Shown piece by piece: positions 1-12,883 of a DNA stretch of 64,000 bases. The notes beneath the pieces were generated by a model, which did not search any database, was not told the origin of the DNA, and saw nothing but the letters and a program-made list of their open reading frames with translations. The number at the start of each line of letters is the position of its first letter. Position 1 is the first letter of the stretch. Source of the DNA: Ephydatia muelleri (taxonomy: Eukaryota; Porifera; Demospongiae; Spongillida; Spongillidae); assembly GCA_013339895.1 (NCBI GenBank), contig JABACO010000001.1, forward strand, positions 20,123,171 through 20,187,170, written 5' to 3'. Position numbers and translations under genes: made by a program.

Positions 1-862
1 GTGTTCTGTGGCATGAAACGTCTGCTACTCCTATTCCATGCTGTGCAAAGTGAATACCATGCACAACCACATAACAATCGACACATGCATGTATCCACGA
101 GAGGAAAAAAACATTTAAAAAAACAAAACCTCCTAACATCATGGGGTATTCACTGATTGTCCAGGGGCAATGATTGTGGTTTCCCCAGCATCCACCTTTT
201 ACAGTCATTAAATGGAATACCCAATTGCAACCATGTAGTCAATCGACATGCTATAGTGAATCACAATAAGCCATCTCCTGACCTAGGAAAGGGGGGTGGA
301 GTGGCATTTGTAATTTAGCTGGCATGCACCACTACACATGATTGAGATGAAGGGGTTAATTACAATGCACTGTATGCCACATGACTAACAGCTATATCAA
401 TAATTTGCGAATCTGTGGATCCCGTCATCAAGCTTCGTCGATGCGTATTAATCTGATGCAACTGACTGTTCATATTCTATTGCACCAGTCTATATAGATT
501 GAATGTTTCTAGAACACAAGTACGCGTGTGTGCGCACACACAACCTCAATAGATATAAAATGTATGTACACTAGCTATCTCAACACATAATGTTGAATGA
601 CATGAAGACATCATTGTAAGCAAACCTAAATTCAAACGTTCAAACCAGCTCACGCGTGAATTGAATGAGGGATCTAAGGGGATTCCCAGGAGGAATCCAA
701 TCCAAGTACCACGTACGCATGTTCAACATATTTTTTTTATGCACACGGACATGAAAAATCTGCAAATGCTTATGATTTCTTTGAAGAACCTTGATTAAGT
801 TTCCTTGAAACACATAAACAATAAATGTTTGCTAAAGTCAGAGGCTTACAACTGTACTGATT

Positions 863-1994
863 TCATGCAGAGCCCATTTCCGTGTCTTCAACCTGTGAAG
901 AAGTTTGTTGAGCTTCAGTGCCACAGAGTTTAGCGACTTCTCCCTCTTTAGTTTCCATATAGCCGGAGGACTGTTCCATGGACTGGCTTTCATCTCCAAT
1001 AGAAATGTCCATTTGCAGTTCATTCTCAGATCTTTTAATGCCACTTATGGGCAAGGCAGGGCTCTCCTGGATAGTCTGCTGATTCTCGGTATCATTTGAG
1101 GCAATGGGAGGAAGGGAAGGATGCAGATTTTCAGGGAGCTGATGATCAGATTTCATTTCACCATGATCTTGATTGTTGTGGTCATGATTTCCGCCGCCTT
1201 CTTTACCTGTGTCCATCATGTCTGGCAGGTTAATAAGATCTGGCACATCGGTGGCTCCTATTTCTGCATCCCCTCCATCTGCAGCAACAGAGGTGGTGGG
1301 CCTGAGAACCTCTCGAACACGCATCAGGAGTTTTCCAAGATTGTTCTGACCACGACTATCTCCTCCATCTCCCCAATAGCTATCATTGGATGTATGTTCA
1401 ATCAGCTCTCTGTTTCCTGTATCCAGTAGAATAGTCTTAAGGTCTTCATGTTGGCTGAACTTAACCAGAAGAGCCTTGTACATCACATTCAGTTTCACCT
1501 CCTCCCAATCACTCCGTAACCATGGTGAGACAGAGGGATCTCTTGAGAGATCAAACGCATCTCGTGGTCGCTGCATGTTACGAACGACTTCCATATATGG
1601 TGTGCCAACAAATTTCTGTGCCTGGAAGTAATGTTCTGATGTATTCCATTTCTTGCCGTCAATTGAAATCGCACACTCATAAAAATTTGTAAACTCATAG
1701 TATGGGTCATCTCTATTGTAGAAGCGAATTGGATCAGTAATGTGCCGAAATTTTCTTGCACCTATGGAGTTAACAAGGGTAAAATATTAATAACACCTGT
1801 CATTCATTTACTTCTACTGGCATGTCTGGTAGAGGTTGTTATCTGATGAGTACTGCCATGAACAGGTGGTCCACTTATTTGTAACTGCTTGTACTGATTG
1901 GCATGTGTCCTTCCACAAAACCGATGTGCCACACCAGTAGTGAAGTCAACATTGCAAGGCAGATGGCAACCAGGATATCCACAAGTTTCATAAC
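863..1994 (-). CDS. Zinc-module NADAR protein, 5' end not found
   Basis: Two exons are visible: 1994-1812 (183 nt, phase 1 to phase 1) and 1761-863, separated by a 50-bp intron (GTAAAT...ATAG). The first encodes a Cys/His module, CGYPGC followed about 20 residues later by FCGRTHANQY. The second encodes a complete NADAR domain: FYNRDDPYYEF, EHYFQAQKFVGTPY, WLRSDWEEVK, MYKALL, then EHTSNDSYWGDGGD and NLGKLLMRVRE. About 110 residues of acidic, Ser/Gln-rich tail follow, ending with the stop at 863. NADAR proteins are N-glycosidases acting on ADP-ribosylated nucleobases or NAD-derived compounds. The zinc-module exon starts in phase 1, so at least one 5' coding exon must lie above 1994; I could not identify it. 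This is the intact parent-like copy of the pseudogene at 17137. Location is unknown: there is no signal peptide or membrane segment in the visible part. Confidence 0.85.
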
Positions 1995-4724
1995 CTAGAG
2001 TATAATAATCAATAGAATTACCATACACCCCATATATGGTAACACAGTTGTGGAAAACATGCCATACCCTCATGACAAAATGGTTTGGCAAATCAGTATG
2101 TGCGCAAAGTTGGCAGATGCTTCAAATGTGTGACCTAACCGAGGGATAACACTTATGCAAGCAGGTCTGGCAGCAAGACTAAAAGTACACAACCGTGAAT
2201 CAAAGATTACTATTGAGAGGGAACATGGTATGATGAACATTCAGAACTCCTGCTAACCCATGAAATGACAGTGGCATCATGACACCACTGACTATAACAG
2301 GCTATAAAGAGGCAGTAATACAGCTAGATGCGTGTTCAAAGGACAACAAGGCTTCACAATTGCCCTGCAATACATTTCCATAGAGAGTTTCTTATTAACT
2401 TAATGTATACATCGAACTGACTGGCATAATTAACATGGTGCTGTTTTTCCTCAAAGTTTTCCAGCGTAAGTTGTGCTTGCATTGAAATGTGTGAATAATT
2501 AAAATTTCAGAACCCTATAAGATAGTTGAGATTGTTTCCGCGAAAAGAGACCTAACGCAATGTTTTTCAAGATTTCAAATTCCGGAAGTCTGAAATGTTC
2601 TATACATATTGCTTCTGACGCACTGAGAATCAAGTATCTGTCGGTGAGTTGTAAGGCTTCTGAATATACATTTTAAAGTAAGCATTACTTTCTATTGTGT
2701 GCACTGAAGATTTTATAATGTATGCATTAGGTCCCTTTTCGCAGGAACGATCCCAGTTTAATTTTTTATGCATAATAATCAAATGATATATGAACTTTTC
2801 ATTTCATAGAATAAAAAAAGAATTTAAATCTTGGGGGAAAAAACTACCCACAATGGTGATTATACTGTACTCTGTCCAATATATAAGAGCACTGCATACA
2901 ACTTCCTAATCACTGAAATAAATCATACTACACAAGAGGATTGCAAGTCACACCTTTAAATACAAAAGCATGACGCTGCATCCATAGTGAGCAAATGGAT
3001 GTGAATACATCATACATGGACCTGTGCCAGTGGACTATACCCAACTCATTATGTGCAAGAATCACTCCTATAAATTTAGCAATGAAGTGCATTCCGTTTA
3101 TTATTTGTGGCGCATAATTACATTTGGCTTGTTATCTCTGATCTCAACAAATTCATAGCTGCTTCAACATGAGATAAAAGGTGAAATTGAACAAATGGAA
3201 ACTTACTACTGTTCATGAGCATTTCGGTTTCATTGCCTGCTCTGTTAATTGCAATACTACTTGCATCAGTCAGTGTATTGCAAGCCACCGAATCAGGATG
3301 CTCAAAGTCAAACGAAACTAATTTTATCATCAAAATACCCAGCCCACTTTCCTAACTGTCTAATCTTCTGTACCCCATTCAAAGCTTAGAGCAATGACCT
3401 ACACGTTTTTCAAACCACATGAAAATGAACCCAAACTGAGTCACAGATTCAGTGACCATGTTATTCTATAAGTTGCATCAGACATTTGAATCAATCTTTT
3501 TAAAAAAAGGGTAATACTTCCCAAATGTCTGAATACACCATGCTACCTGGCGGCCTGGCCTGTGACTACTGTATTGTGTACACACACTGTAGTACATGTA
3601 TGTATGCTGGTTTTACCTCTAGTATAATTACTAGCACGGACCTGGCTATGTGGCAAGGCAACAATAGAGCTGTAAGAAACTAAACACAGTACAGTACTAG
3701 TGATGCTATCTTGCATCCGCATCACCAATACCAGTCCCGAACCCAACACTCACAGCCATGCACATCATAAATGTCATAATCAGGCTTTTGAAATTGATGC
3801 CACAAATACTCTACTGGCTTGAGAATCATATCTGAAATGGTTAACTGACTTGTGTGTTGTAGGCTAGTCTGGGGCGGGAAGGCCGTGATGAACCTATCTG
3901 GCACACATCCGATCGTCCACATTAAACTAAGCCCATGCACTGTAACGCCAACAAAAACAAAACAACAAAACAACAAAAACAAACTAACAGAGAAACGTAA
4001 CACAGTGACCACCTAGTTACGTACATGTACGAGTACGTCATTATGTTTAACTCCGCAAGGCCGGTACTGTAGACAATTAAGGTTTGTTCTTAATGAAATT
4101 GAAGCCTTTAGTAGCGAATACTATCCTACTTATAACTTATATGAGTGACTTACAAGAAATCGTATGCATCGTTCTGGTAGCTCACGTGACAAGGCATGTA
4201 AACAAACCGTATAAGACATGGGTGGAGCCGAGCATATAGAACCTTGGACAAGTCGTAAATTCGGTGGCGAAGGGGTCTGAGATGATACTAACCATCAATT
4301 TTGATCTTGCTCTTACCATTTATGATGAAAAATTAAAAAAAATGTCTGCCCCCGCCCTCCCCCCCCCCCCCCCCCCCCGTTTATGTCACTGTGATTTCAT
4401 GATCGTTTAAATCCAGGCCTGCTTCGTGGACCGTGGTACAAGATTTTTTTTCAAACAAGAATAGGGAGAGGGTACGGCGACTTCATCCCCCCCTCCCAGT
4501 TCTTGCATGTCTACAAACAAATCTGCAACACAAACGCACAGAGCAACAGATGAAATGGTGTACCGTATATTGTGCATGTAGGGATATCGAGGTATGATAG
4601 CTATACGCGGTATGTGGCAGAAGAGATTGTATTACAAAAGGGGAGGATATCAATTATGATGATGTTCTCTAAACAAGTGTCCGTATTCGTAAAACATCAA
4701 CACACGAATGTAAATGAAATATTA
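1995..4724. other. Intergenic / missing 5' exon region
   Basis: Most of this is arm A of the inverted duplication. It holds one small TIR element (2529-2753) and a C-rich homopolymer at about 4360-4378. The 5' exon of the adjacent minus-strand NADAR gene should be here, but no short reading frame with a convincing start and phase-1 donor stood out. No other gene is supported. Confidence 0.5.
2529..2753. mobile_element. Small TIR element (MITE), copy 1
   Basis: About 225 bp with imperfect terminal inverted repeats of about 30 bp. The left end reads GATTGTTTCCGCGAAAAGAG and the right end, reversed, GGATCGTTCCTGCGAAAAGG; both continue into ACCTAAYGCA. There is no coding potential. The same family occurs at 24265-24497 (both ends present) and as a piece at about 16494-16640 whose other end is lost. 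The transposase that moved it is not in the window as far as I can see. Confidence 0.75.
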
Positions 4725-7700
4725 TTATGCGATTTTCCCTACACCATCCTTCTGGTAAATAATAACATAACGAGGTAAGATGGAAGCCTCATCATAGATC
4801 ACTATCTCAGGGTAGTTAAGGCTACCTCCAGGCTGTCCATACACACTGTCGTAACCCTGTGGAGGTGCAACGAGGTGGGTTTGATCCGTTTGAACTATGT
4901 GCTTCTTCCCAGGGAGGACATCACAGAGGAGCATGGCTCTGTGGGTGTGGGTCCCTTGTGTGTAGTCATGACACTTGGAGGAGTGAGGAGCTAGGTAGAA
5001 GCCATGACCAAATCTCTTGAAGGTAATGTTTGACCCAATGCGCAACTTTTGAAAGCCATTTCTACTTATCCCACAGATGCCACAGTCATTATGGCTACAA
5101 AAGCTCTTGGAACTGATGAGGTCACATTTGATGGTAGTACCATGGTAGTGCTGCTCCACATCAGTTGGGTGTCCACCACTGGTCAAAGCATCTCTGTAAC
5201 ATTTCCATTTTTTGTCTTGGTTTTTGCTAGAAACTTGAAAGATGTGGTCCACACTTGGGCACGGACCTTTCTTTGCGGCCCAATCATTCCGAAATTTTAA
5301 TGCAATTAGGGCATAATCTCTGGAGGTGAGCTGCTGGAGTCCAACAGACATATCTGTGTAAAAAGAAAAATGTTGAAGAATGGAAGTTGCACTGTATATA
5401 AAACATGTGACAATAACCCCTATATGTGACAATCACCCCCATACCCCAACATGTGACAATAACCCCCACACCCCAACATGTGACAATCACCCCCATACCC
5501 CAACATGTGACAATAACCCCCACACCCCAACATGTGACAATAACCCCCACACCCCAACATGTGACAATAACCCCCACACCCCAACATGTGGCAATAACCC
5601 CCACACCCCAACATGGAGCATACCGCAAGTAGCTGCACTACTTCCTCCTGTGGAGAGGCACACCATTGTCATACATGGCCACAGTAATACAAGCTGGCTT
5701 GCCTCCTCCATTTCTCGCCAGTGCAGCATGTGTTCTACCACAGTAATCCATCACCTTACCAGACGAAGGGTCCACAAACCGTGGTCTCGTGCACCCCGAA
5801 AGGGAACAGATCTGGTCTGAGGACAAGACCTCCTGAGAGCCAAAACCACCTGTGAATTATGCATATATTTAATGTGGGTAGCCTGCGTGCCAAGCCTGCA
5901 ACATGGCATGCAACAGCTAAATGGTCCAATGTGGTGTTTACGTTTCGTCTTTACCTCCTCCATCATTGCGACATGAGAGAGAGCAGTAATCGTAGTAGCC
6001 ACTCCCATCAGGCATTGAGCGTCTCTGCCGATTGCACCCAGGGGTGCTGCATTTCAGATGTGGAGGGACTGCACCTGCCCACATTGCAAGAGTGGATTCA
6101 TTAATGAATAAGCACTGTGAAAAGCAAAGGGTGTTGACAAGCATGATATACCTGTTGCAGGCAAGGATCTTCTGTGCTCCGTAGCGTGTCTCTTCCCACA
6201 GTAGTCGTGTATTCTTCCTGTGGCCGTTTCAACAAACTTAGGTCTGGTACATCCAGGCATAGAGCATCTTCGGTCTGCGGGCAGTGGTGGCTGTTGTAGC
6301 AGTTGTGCCTGCTGTGGCTGTGGAATTATCATTGCAGCAAGAGGATTGTATGTCTGAAGGGCTGGAGCAGGTGTAGCTGAGGAAGGGAATCATAAAGGTA
6401 AACAACAAATTAAGATTAGATCACTCTCTTCAGTGAAGCATATACAGGAAGTTGCTGTTGTGAAGAAAGCAGGTCATTGTAGGATAATCCAGCTAATACG
6501 CCCCATGGCTAACAAGTGATTGCTTCATCAGGAAATGTGCTAAACCTGGCCCTAATTCATCACATTGGTACTGTCATGACCTTAGACATGGCTCCCATAT
6601 TCTTAACTCAGTTTATGAAAGATGTGTCTCCCACTCTTTGTGGTTCATAACAGAAGCCAAACAAGTGAATGTAGTTGGTTTTGGGGTTTAATGACAACCA
6701 TCATACAACCTGACCAGGTTCCCAATACCAATGATATGGAATAATACTGGTTCATTTGAATCGGTTCCATATGAACTCCAAATTGAACTGCTTCAGATGC
6801 ATTCCTGAATGGTTTGGTGTACAGTAACTGGAATTGTTCTCATAAAAGTATAACCGATTATAACATTGAATGTGTCTGTCATGTGCCAAGACAATAAAGA
6901 CTCATTGTGCCACTTTCATGCTATGCTTTCATCCTCCCTAATCAATCTCTGATTAAACAGTCATGAGGTCAAATATGGGTCTTTTTATCATATGGGCAAC
7001 ACGACTTTCTCTCCTAACTCTGACCATTGCTACGTAAGCACAAACATGGTTCATCACATTAAGAATGTAACTGGAAATGATTAGAGCGAGGAAAGAGAGC
7101 ACTACCAACATCTACTGTATTTGTGATATCATTGCAAGTCTTTGTTAAAAACGTGACTCAATATTTTGATGCACATCAGTTGACCAGCATGTACACAACG
7201 TCGATCATTGTTCACAACACCCACTGATAAAATGCTGTGCTAGTAATGTTGCATGATGCATAGTCTAAAAATAAAATGGCTGCAAGCAAATGTGGAACAC
7301 AGAGTTTGAGCATATGTTATAGGGCGCACATAATAGAGACCCATTAGCTTTTAGAACAATGGTTTGTTGATTGATGGTAAACAAGGTCGATGTGAATAGC
7401 ATGGCTGGGATTCAGCAGACATGTGTCATTCACTGGCCACCATTGTACTTAGAACAGCTGCACATGGAACGTATTAGGGCTACACCCAGCAATTCATTAC
7501 GTAACACGGATTGTGCCTCCCCTTTTTGAACGAAAACAAATGACATATAATGATGACTCTGCACACGGCCTCCACTAAGCTAAGCTGGTCGAAACCGTGG
7601 TCAGAACGTTTTCAAAGGCGCTCTTGATCGGACAGCCAGCTACACCGATTGCGTGCTAGGTGGAACAAAAAAAAAAAAACGCCCGAAACGCGCACATTTA

Positions 7701-8095
7701 CGACGATATTCTGGCATGATGTGGGGTGAGGGAGGGAGGGAGGTGAAGGAGGATGGGATATATAGGTTGTGTTACGTACCATAATAACCATAACCGAGCA
7801 TAGTAGTCGAGGGGAATGCACTTCGCAGAGTTTCGTCGGGCATGACGGGCTGGAGTCCATCTTCATCGTCATCGTTGTCACCTTCACATTCTCCGTCCGT
7901 AACGACAGCTTCAAATCCGTCATCCTCGGTTTGCCATGAGGTTACCAGTGGATTGGGAGGAGGGGACGAGAGGTTCTGATGTTTTGCGGCCGGATCGTCG
8001 CAGTAGTCGCATCTTATTCCTTTGCCCGAAACGAAAATGCGACAGTCGCAAACGGTGCAGGCTCCGCGAAGGGTTCCTTGACAGTCCATCGCCAT
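4725..8095 (-). CDS. PARP-type ADP-ribosyltransferase with four Cys-rich modules
   Basis: Five exons, minus strand: 8095-7780, 6376-6152, 6074-5955, 5849-5664 (donor less certain), 5353-4725. All internal junctions are phase 1, and the sum is 1476 nt (491 residues). Exon 1 carries CTVCDC...CDYC...H and an acidic stretch. Exons 2-4 each carry one short zinc-like module (CSMPGC...DYCGKRHA, CSTPGC...YCSLSC, CSLSGC...DYCGRTHA). Exon 5 is a PARP catalytic domain that should transfer ADP-ribose from NAD+: His353 (YHGT), Tyr402 (GFYLAP) and Glu465 (YPEIVIY) form the H-Y-E triad. It has a Cys-rich insertion, CSHNDCGICGI, between His and Tyr. Glu in the third position allows, but does not prove, chain synthesis. 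The start ATG is at 8095, with a second Met two codons on. The stop is TAA at 4727-4725. The 27-bp minisatellite lies in the last intron. The 1.4-kb first intron shows no recognisable gene. The target is unknown; the modules suggest nucleic-acid or protein binding. Confidence 0.88.
5407..5613. repeat. 27-bp minisatellite in PARP intron 4
   Basis: About eight tandem units beginning ACATGTGACAAT and continuing into a C/A-rich half (AACCCCCACACCCC). Units alternate between TCACCCCCATA and TAACCCCCACA forms. The 27-bp period is a multiple of three, so long open frames appear on both strands, but these are by-products of the repeat and not genes. Confidence 0.9.
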
Positions 8096-10286
8096 ATTGA
8101 ATTATAAATGGCTGCTCTCGAGAAAGGGGATTACCCCTTGGCCATCCCCTGTTACCGCATGACATCATTGCTAATTAAGTGGCTCTTTAATATTAGTGCA
8201 AGTAGAAAAAACTTAGCCTATAAAATAAAAAGCACTCCGCTCCTCAAGTGGTACAAGGAGTTTAGCTGAAGTCATTTTTTCTTTGCTACAATTTGCTGTG
8301 TCCAAGCAGTGCCACGTGGATTATTGTTGCCGCCACTTTACAGTAATTTCGTGGTAGATCCTTGACTGCTGCATTAGAAGAACTGTTTTATTCGATCTCC
8401 AATCACTACAACGAATGATGCATGTGCACGAGAGACGAGTAGAGATTTCGTATTCTAATAACTCGCACATGTTAGTAAATTGCATCCAATAGTCCCTTAT
8501 ATGGTTCATCGGTCAAGTTCCTTCGTCAAATCGGTACGGTGGGTACCTAGCTTCTTTTTTAATTCTGCGAACATACGTGTACCCGTCCTTTCACCTTGTC
8601 ACAGTGTGTATATGCTACTACCGCTGCAATTTTTGTTTACCTTTAGGTACACTCAGTCAGTACCACATAATATCGAGTCAGAAAGCAGCTACTGAGCATC
8701 TTTGAAAGAGGTCGAACACATAGTATAAAACGGGCGTGTGATTCTTTTCATCTTTAGTATCGGCAAAATAAGCATTCCTGGCCACACAAGACGAATGGGA
8801 GAAGGTACGGGATTGATTTTCAGTTCGGTGAGATATTCAGTTAAGCGTGCCCTGTTAAAAGCATCTTGTGCACGGGCGGAAACGGGTGATGATGTATATG
8901 AACGTAGATTGTGATGTACGCGCAAACCTTGGGCCCTGCGTAGCATACCTAAACAGTGTAAAAGTGAGTGAACATATGCAGGTACTAGAGTATGTTACAC
9001 ATGATCTGTGTGAATTATCACCTACATGGCATCATGCTGAGCTGTGTCATGTGTACATGAATCAGTATTTGCTTCTGTGCAGTGCTGAAGAGAGCTATTT
9101 AACAATAACTGACGCCACGATCGATGTTAGAATACTAAGTAATTACAATCCCCACACCTACGATTACCCACATCACGTCTGGGAATGATCGTCTGCATTT
9201 AACCCATTAAGGGCAAGGGGCAAATTAAGTGCACTATGAACTATAAAAGATGCCAGTGGTGGGTGAAAGTGGGATTCCACATTATGGAGAATTGCATTGC
9301 CAATTCAATTGCATGACTTAGGTGGATTGGAATAATAGGCCATCTGTATGTCATTTTGTGTGAATCTAAGATACTATGTTTTAACACAATTTCTGCTCTG
9401 TTGAAATATATACATGTATGTCTATTAATAGCAGGTTCATCATAATGGAGTCAACGATTATGTTCCATGTTAGAATGTTTTGTCATTACTTGATGGCATG
9501 GACAAAATAAAAACAGGTGTTGGAAAAAGGACCCAGTTCTATTAGCCGTGTCGTATCTGAAAATGCACATACTATACCTACAAGTTTTTGAGAAAAAGGG
9601 AGATCAGTAGTATCATGATGTTGTTTCTATATGTTTTATTTTTTTTCAATCACTGGCACTTTGTAGGTACAGTAGATAGTGCAATAAGTAATGAAAGAGG
9701 AATAATATGTCTTTGGAGTCACTACGCCACAGCATTTACATGTAGTATGCAGAGTTTAGCAGAGTCTGCATACCAGATGAGTATCATTGAAGTGAACATA
9801 TGATATGGACACTTCAATGATACTCATGCATCTGCATATGGTTGGGATGCAGACTCTGCACAACTCTGCGTGCTAAATGCTGTGGCGTAGTGAAAAGAAT
9901 TATGCACATAAATAATTGATTTGCAAAGAGTGCTTGCGGAATTCATTTTGTATGTGATTTTAAAAATAGGCATGTTATCATTCAACAGTTCAATCACACA
10001 TGGATGGAGGCACAACAAAGGAAATCAAAAGGCCTGGTAAGCAGGCCTAGATGCAGCAGGAATTTTACCAAGAAGGGGAGGGTAGGGGGGGGGGGGGGGG
10101 GGGGGGCTTTCATGAGGGAAACAGGAGAAAGGTTAGGAGCTGCACGCTAGGGGTATGGGGAAGTGCTCTGTCACCACCACTCCTTCTCAGGACAGGCATG
10201 CCCCTGAAGCAAATGCTTTTAAACAATAATTATGATAGTTATGAGCTAGTGTCAGCATTTAGTACCATGGCAAATTTCTATTTTGT
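8096..10286. other. Intergenic, with one MITE
   Basis: This separates the divergent PARP (minus) and NADAR (plus) genes. Apart from the inverted-repeat element at 9720-9893 and a G homopolymer near 10087, I see only AT-rich sequence. Short frames at 8480-9190 have no recognisable protein character. Confidence 0.5.
9720..9893. mobile_element. Inverted-repeat MITE
   Basis: A 174-bp imperfect palindrome. The ends CACTACGCCACAGCATTTA and TAAATGCTGTGGCGTAGTG are exact complements, and the internal parts GAGTATCATTGAAGTG / CACTTCAATGATACTC are also complementary around a spacer of about 15 nt. No open frame and no clear target duplication. Confidence 0.75.
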
Positions 10287-12223
10287 ATGAATTTGAGGGT
10301 GCGTATAAATTGTGAGTTAAGTAATTTCAAAAGCAGCTGGTTTCTGGAATTACTAGCAGGGTTCTTATTTTATGTTTTGGCCAGCTATACATAAGATATG
10401 CATTACAGCATTACTGGCACATATAATTCCTGGCAGGCAAATCTAGTGGTGAAATCTTGTTTTACAACCGCGGCGAACGCTACTTTGAGTTCACAAACTT
10501 TGCTGAGTATCCAATTCTATTGGATGACGAAGAATGGCCTACAACAGAGCATTATTTCCAAGCGCAGAAGTTCATTGGAACGCCATACTTCAAATACATT
10601 CGCACTCTGCAAACACCACGTGATGCATTTTCACTATCTCGGCAACCACAAGTGTCACAATGGTTACGTGGTGACTGGGAACAGGTCAAGCAGAACATAA
10701 TGTATAAGGCTCTTTTGGCCAAGTTCTCCCAACACAGTAAATTGAGGGCCATGCTGCTTGGAACTGGGGAGAAGAAGATTATTGAGCACACTAGCAATGA
10801 CAGCTACTGGGGAGATGGAGGAAATGGGACTGGACAGAACCACCTAGGAAGGCTTCTGATGAAAGTTCGGTCTGAATTGTGGAAGGAGCCTGATGAAAAT
10901 CACCTAGTGCACACTAGTGCATTGCATGACGCAGATGCACCAAATGGAATTCACATCATGAATCAGTCATGTGAGTCATCTATTACATACACATCAAATG
11001 GGACATCACATGTAAATACATCTATTGGGGCAACCAATACAAGTGCACAATCTCCTCAAACTTCGATTCTTGTCCAAGACAGATCACCCAGTATGAGTAC
11101 ATCAAATCCATTACCTGGTAGTAATGGACTACCCAATACAAATGTGTCAAATGAATCACTTAATGATGTTAGTTCATCTGATGTATGTATGTCAAATGAG
11201 TCTACTGTCACAAATGAACAACCTCACACAAATACATCAGATGGGACACTGGGTATGAATGTACCAGTGCACACAAATGCATTAATTGATGTGCATGGAT
11301 CATTGCATTCATCAGAGGGTTTGCCACTTGATTCAACATCTACACCTGGTACAGATGCGTCAAATCTATCATCTGAGAACAATTTATTGCCCAATACAAA
11401 TGTACCCAAAGAATCATGTGATCTAATTTCATCACCAGATGCAAATGAGTCATCCAATACAAAGGAACAATCTTGCACCTCATCAAATGGGTTTCTTCGT
11501 GGGGATTTATCACCCAGTACCAATCCATCAAATGACACACCCAATACAAATATGCAATCTCTTCACACCATATCAAATGAGTTTCTGGGTGGCAATGGAT
11601 TAACTGCCAGTACTGACAAACCACTAATTGATACTAATGGTCCACACAATACAAATGCGTCAAATGGATCTCTCGATATAATTGGGTCACCTAACATAAA
11701 TGTACCAGTATCCAATGAATCATTTAATGTAGCTGGTTTATTTGATGTGTGTACATCAAATGAATTAACCAATACAAATGAAAAACCACCTCACACAAGT
11801 ACATCAAATGGAGCGTTTGAAGCAGTGGGACCACTAGATACATATGGATCATATGAATCATTAGATATTGGATCACCTGATGCAAATACAGCAAATCAAC
11901 CACCAAATCCAAATGAACAATTTCAACAACAAATTACATCACATGGATTGCTTGTTGCAAATACATCACCTCATACTGATACACCGAATCAGTCAATTAG
12001 ATTAGCTGCATCAAAAAAGTCACCCAATACCTTTGACATGTACACAGATTCATATGAATCATCTGATACAAGCAAACTTGAAGCAAATGACCATGCTAAG
12101 CAAGTTGTTACCAAGAAGGATTGCTGTATTAAGGAGCCCACCTCCAATGATCTCTGTGTGCATGTCAAAGCTACAGATGGAATCTCAGTACTTCCTGATG
12201 TGATCTGTGACCTTGAGGTATAG
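10287..12223 (+). CDS. NADAR protein with long Asn/Ser/Thr-rich tail
   Basis: The main exon is 10437-12223, entered in phase 1 after a TTCCTGGCAG acceptor. It opens with a full NADAR domain: FYNRGERYFEF, EHYFQAQKFIGTPY, WLRGDWEQVK, EHTSNDSYWGDGGNG, HLGRLLMKVR. About 400 residues of low-complexity tail follow, rich in Asn, Ser, Thr and Pro, with recurring TSN, NTN and SNES motifs, ending at TAG 12221-12223. The domain is closest in the window to the tail-anchored NADAR at 39052. The first exon is a guess: 10287-10311 (eight codons, then a phase-1 GTGAGT donor) would give about 603 residues, and an ATG at 10051 is an alternative. Proposed role: NAD/ADP-ribose N-glycosidase. The tail resembles disordered or glycosylatable linker. 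An AATAAA follows about 30 bp after the stop. Confidence 0.83.
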
Positions 12224-12251
12224 CCACATCCATCCAACTCAGAGAACTATG

Positions 12252-12257
12252 CAATAA
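12252..12257 (+). terminator. Polyadenylation signal candidate
   Basis: AATAAA about 30 bp downstream of the stop codon of the NADAR gene ending at 12223. The position is right for a poly(A) signal. Confidence 0.5.
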
Positions 12258-12883
12258 AAAGTTCAAGTGTTAAATTAAACTCTGTATTTCCATTGCGCCT
12301 GTATGACTGATCATTTGAAAGCTAATGAAGTAGAACTTCATATTTCAAAGGATTTTTATATAAATCAACCTCTTAATGTCAGATTTTGACTTGGAGTTGT
12401 ATGAGTACTGAGGTTGTATGTTTCTACATGTGTGCATGTAATATGTCATTCACGTATCAATATTATAACCATGTGAGTTATAACCAAAACAGTACCAGTG
12501 CCAAATCGACAGCAGCTTTGCATGCCAGCTGAGGCAAAGCATTTCTTTTGTCTAGATTTGGACACTGGTCAGAGCTAGATAATTTGAATTGCATCAATCA
12601 GTACAAATTGCTGTCCAGGTAGTAATGTGTACTGTATAATAACGTGGTAGATCCAAAAGGAGCGCGCACGTGACTTTTTGTTTATTCAATAGTCATTGTG
12701 CAGTCTCTATACACATTGTGTATTAATGCATATCAATCAAAACTGAAAAGTCACACGCGCGCTCGATGTGGATATACGACGTTATTTGTGACGATAACTT
12801 GTTTATCTACACCCCTGCTCGCTAGAAAGGAATGGCCGGCCGAACAGTATGCATTTAATCAAATAATAATAATTGTACAGACG
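12258..12883. other. Intergenic between convergent genes
   Basis: AT-rich sequence between the 3' ends of two convergent NADAR genes. I see no gene, repeat or RNA in it. Confidence 0.5.

Larger units (their letters stand above)
1..4015. repeat. Arm A of a large inverted duplication
   Basis: The segment reads, in reverse complement, nearly the same as 15976-18838. The first bases of the window match the reverse of about 18780-18838, the NADAR gene at 863-1994 matches the pseudogene at 17137-18163, and 3540-4015 matches 15976-16490. Arm A is the longer and better preserved arm. Arm B lacks roughly 2700-3540 of this arm and part of the NADAR C-terminus. The window start cuts arm A, so its outer edge is not seen. 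Confidence 0.85.

Noticed and set aside
3722-4012. Duplicated open frames in both arms of the inverted repeat (also 16258-16494)
   Set aside because: They are present in both arms only because the DNA is duplicated; stops and frames differ between copies and no domain is visible.
5380-5820. Open frames with repeated TPTCDN or GCGGYCHML words
   Set aside because: They are created by a 27-bp minisatellite whose length is a multiple of three; the same DNA is open in several frames.
8868-9188. 106-residue plus-strand frame as a 5' exon of the NADAR at 10437
   Set aside because: No acceptor/donor pair of the right phase and no domain character.
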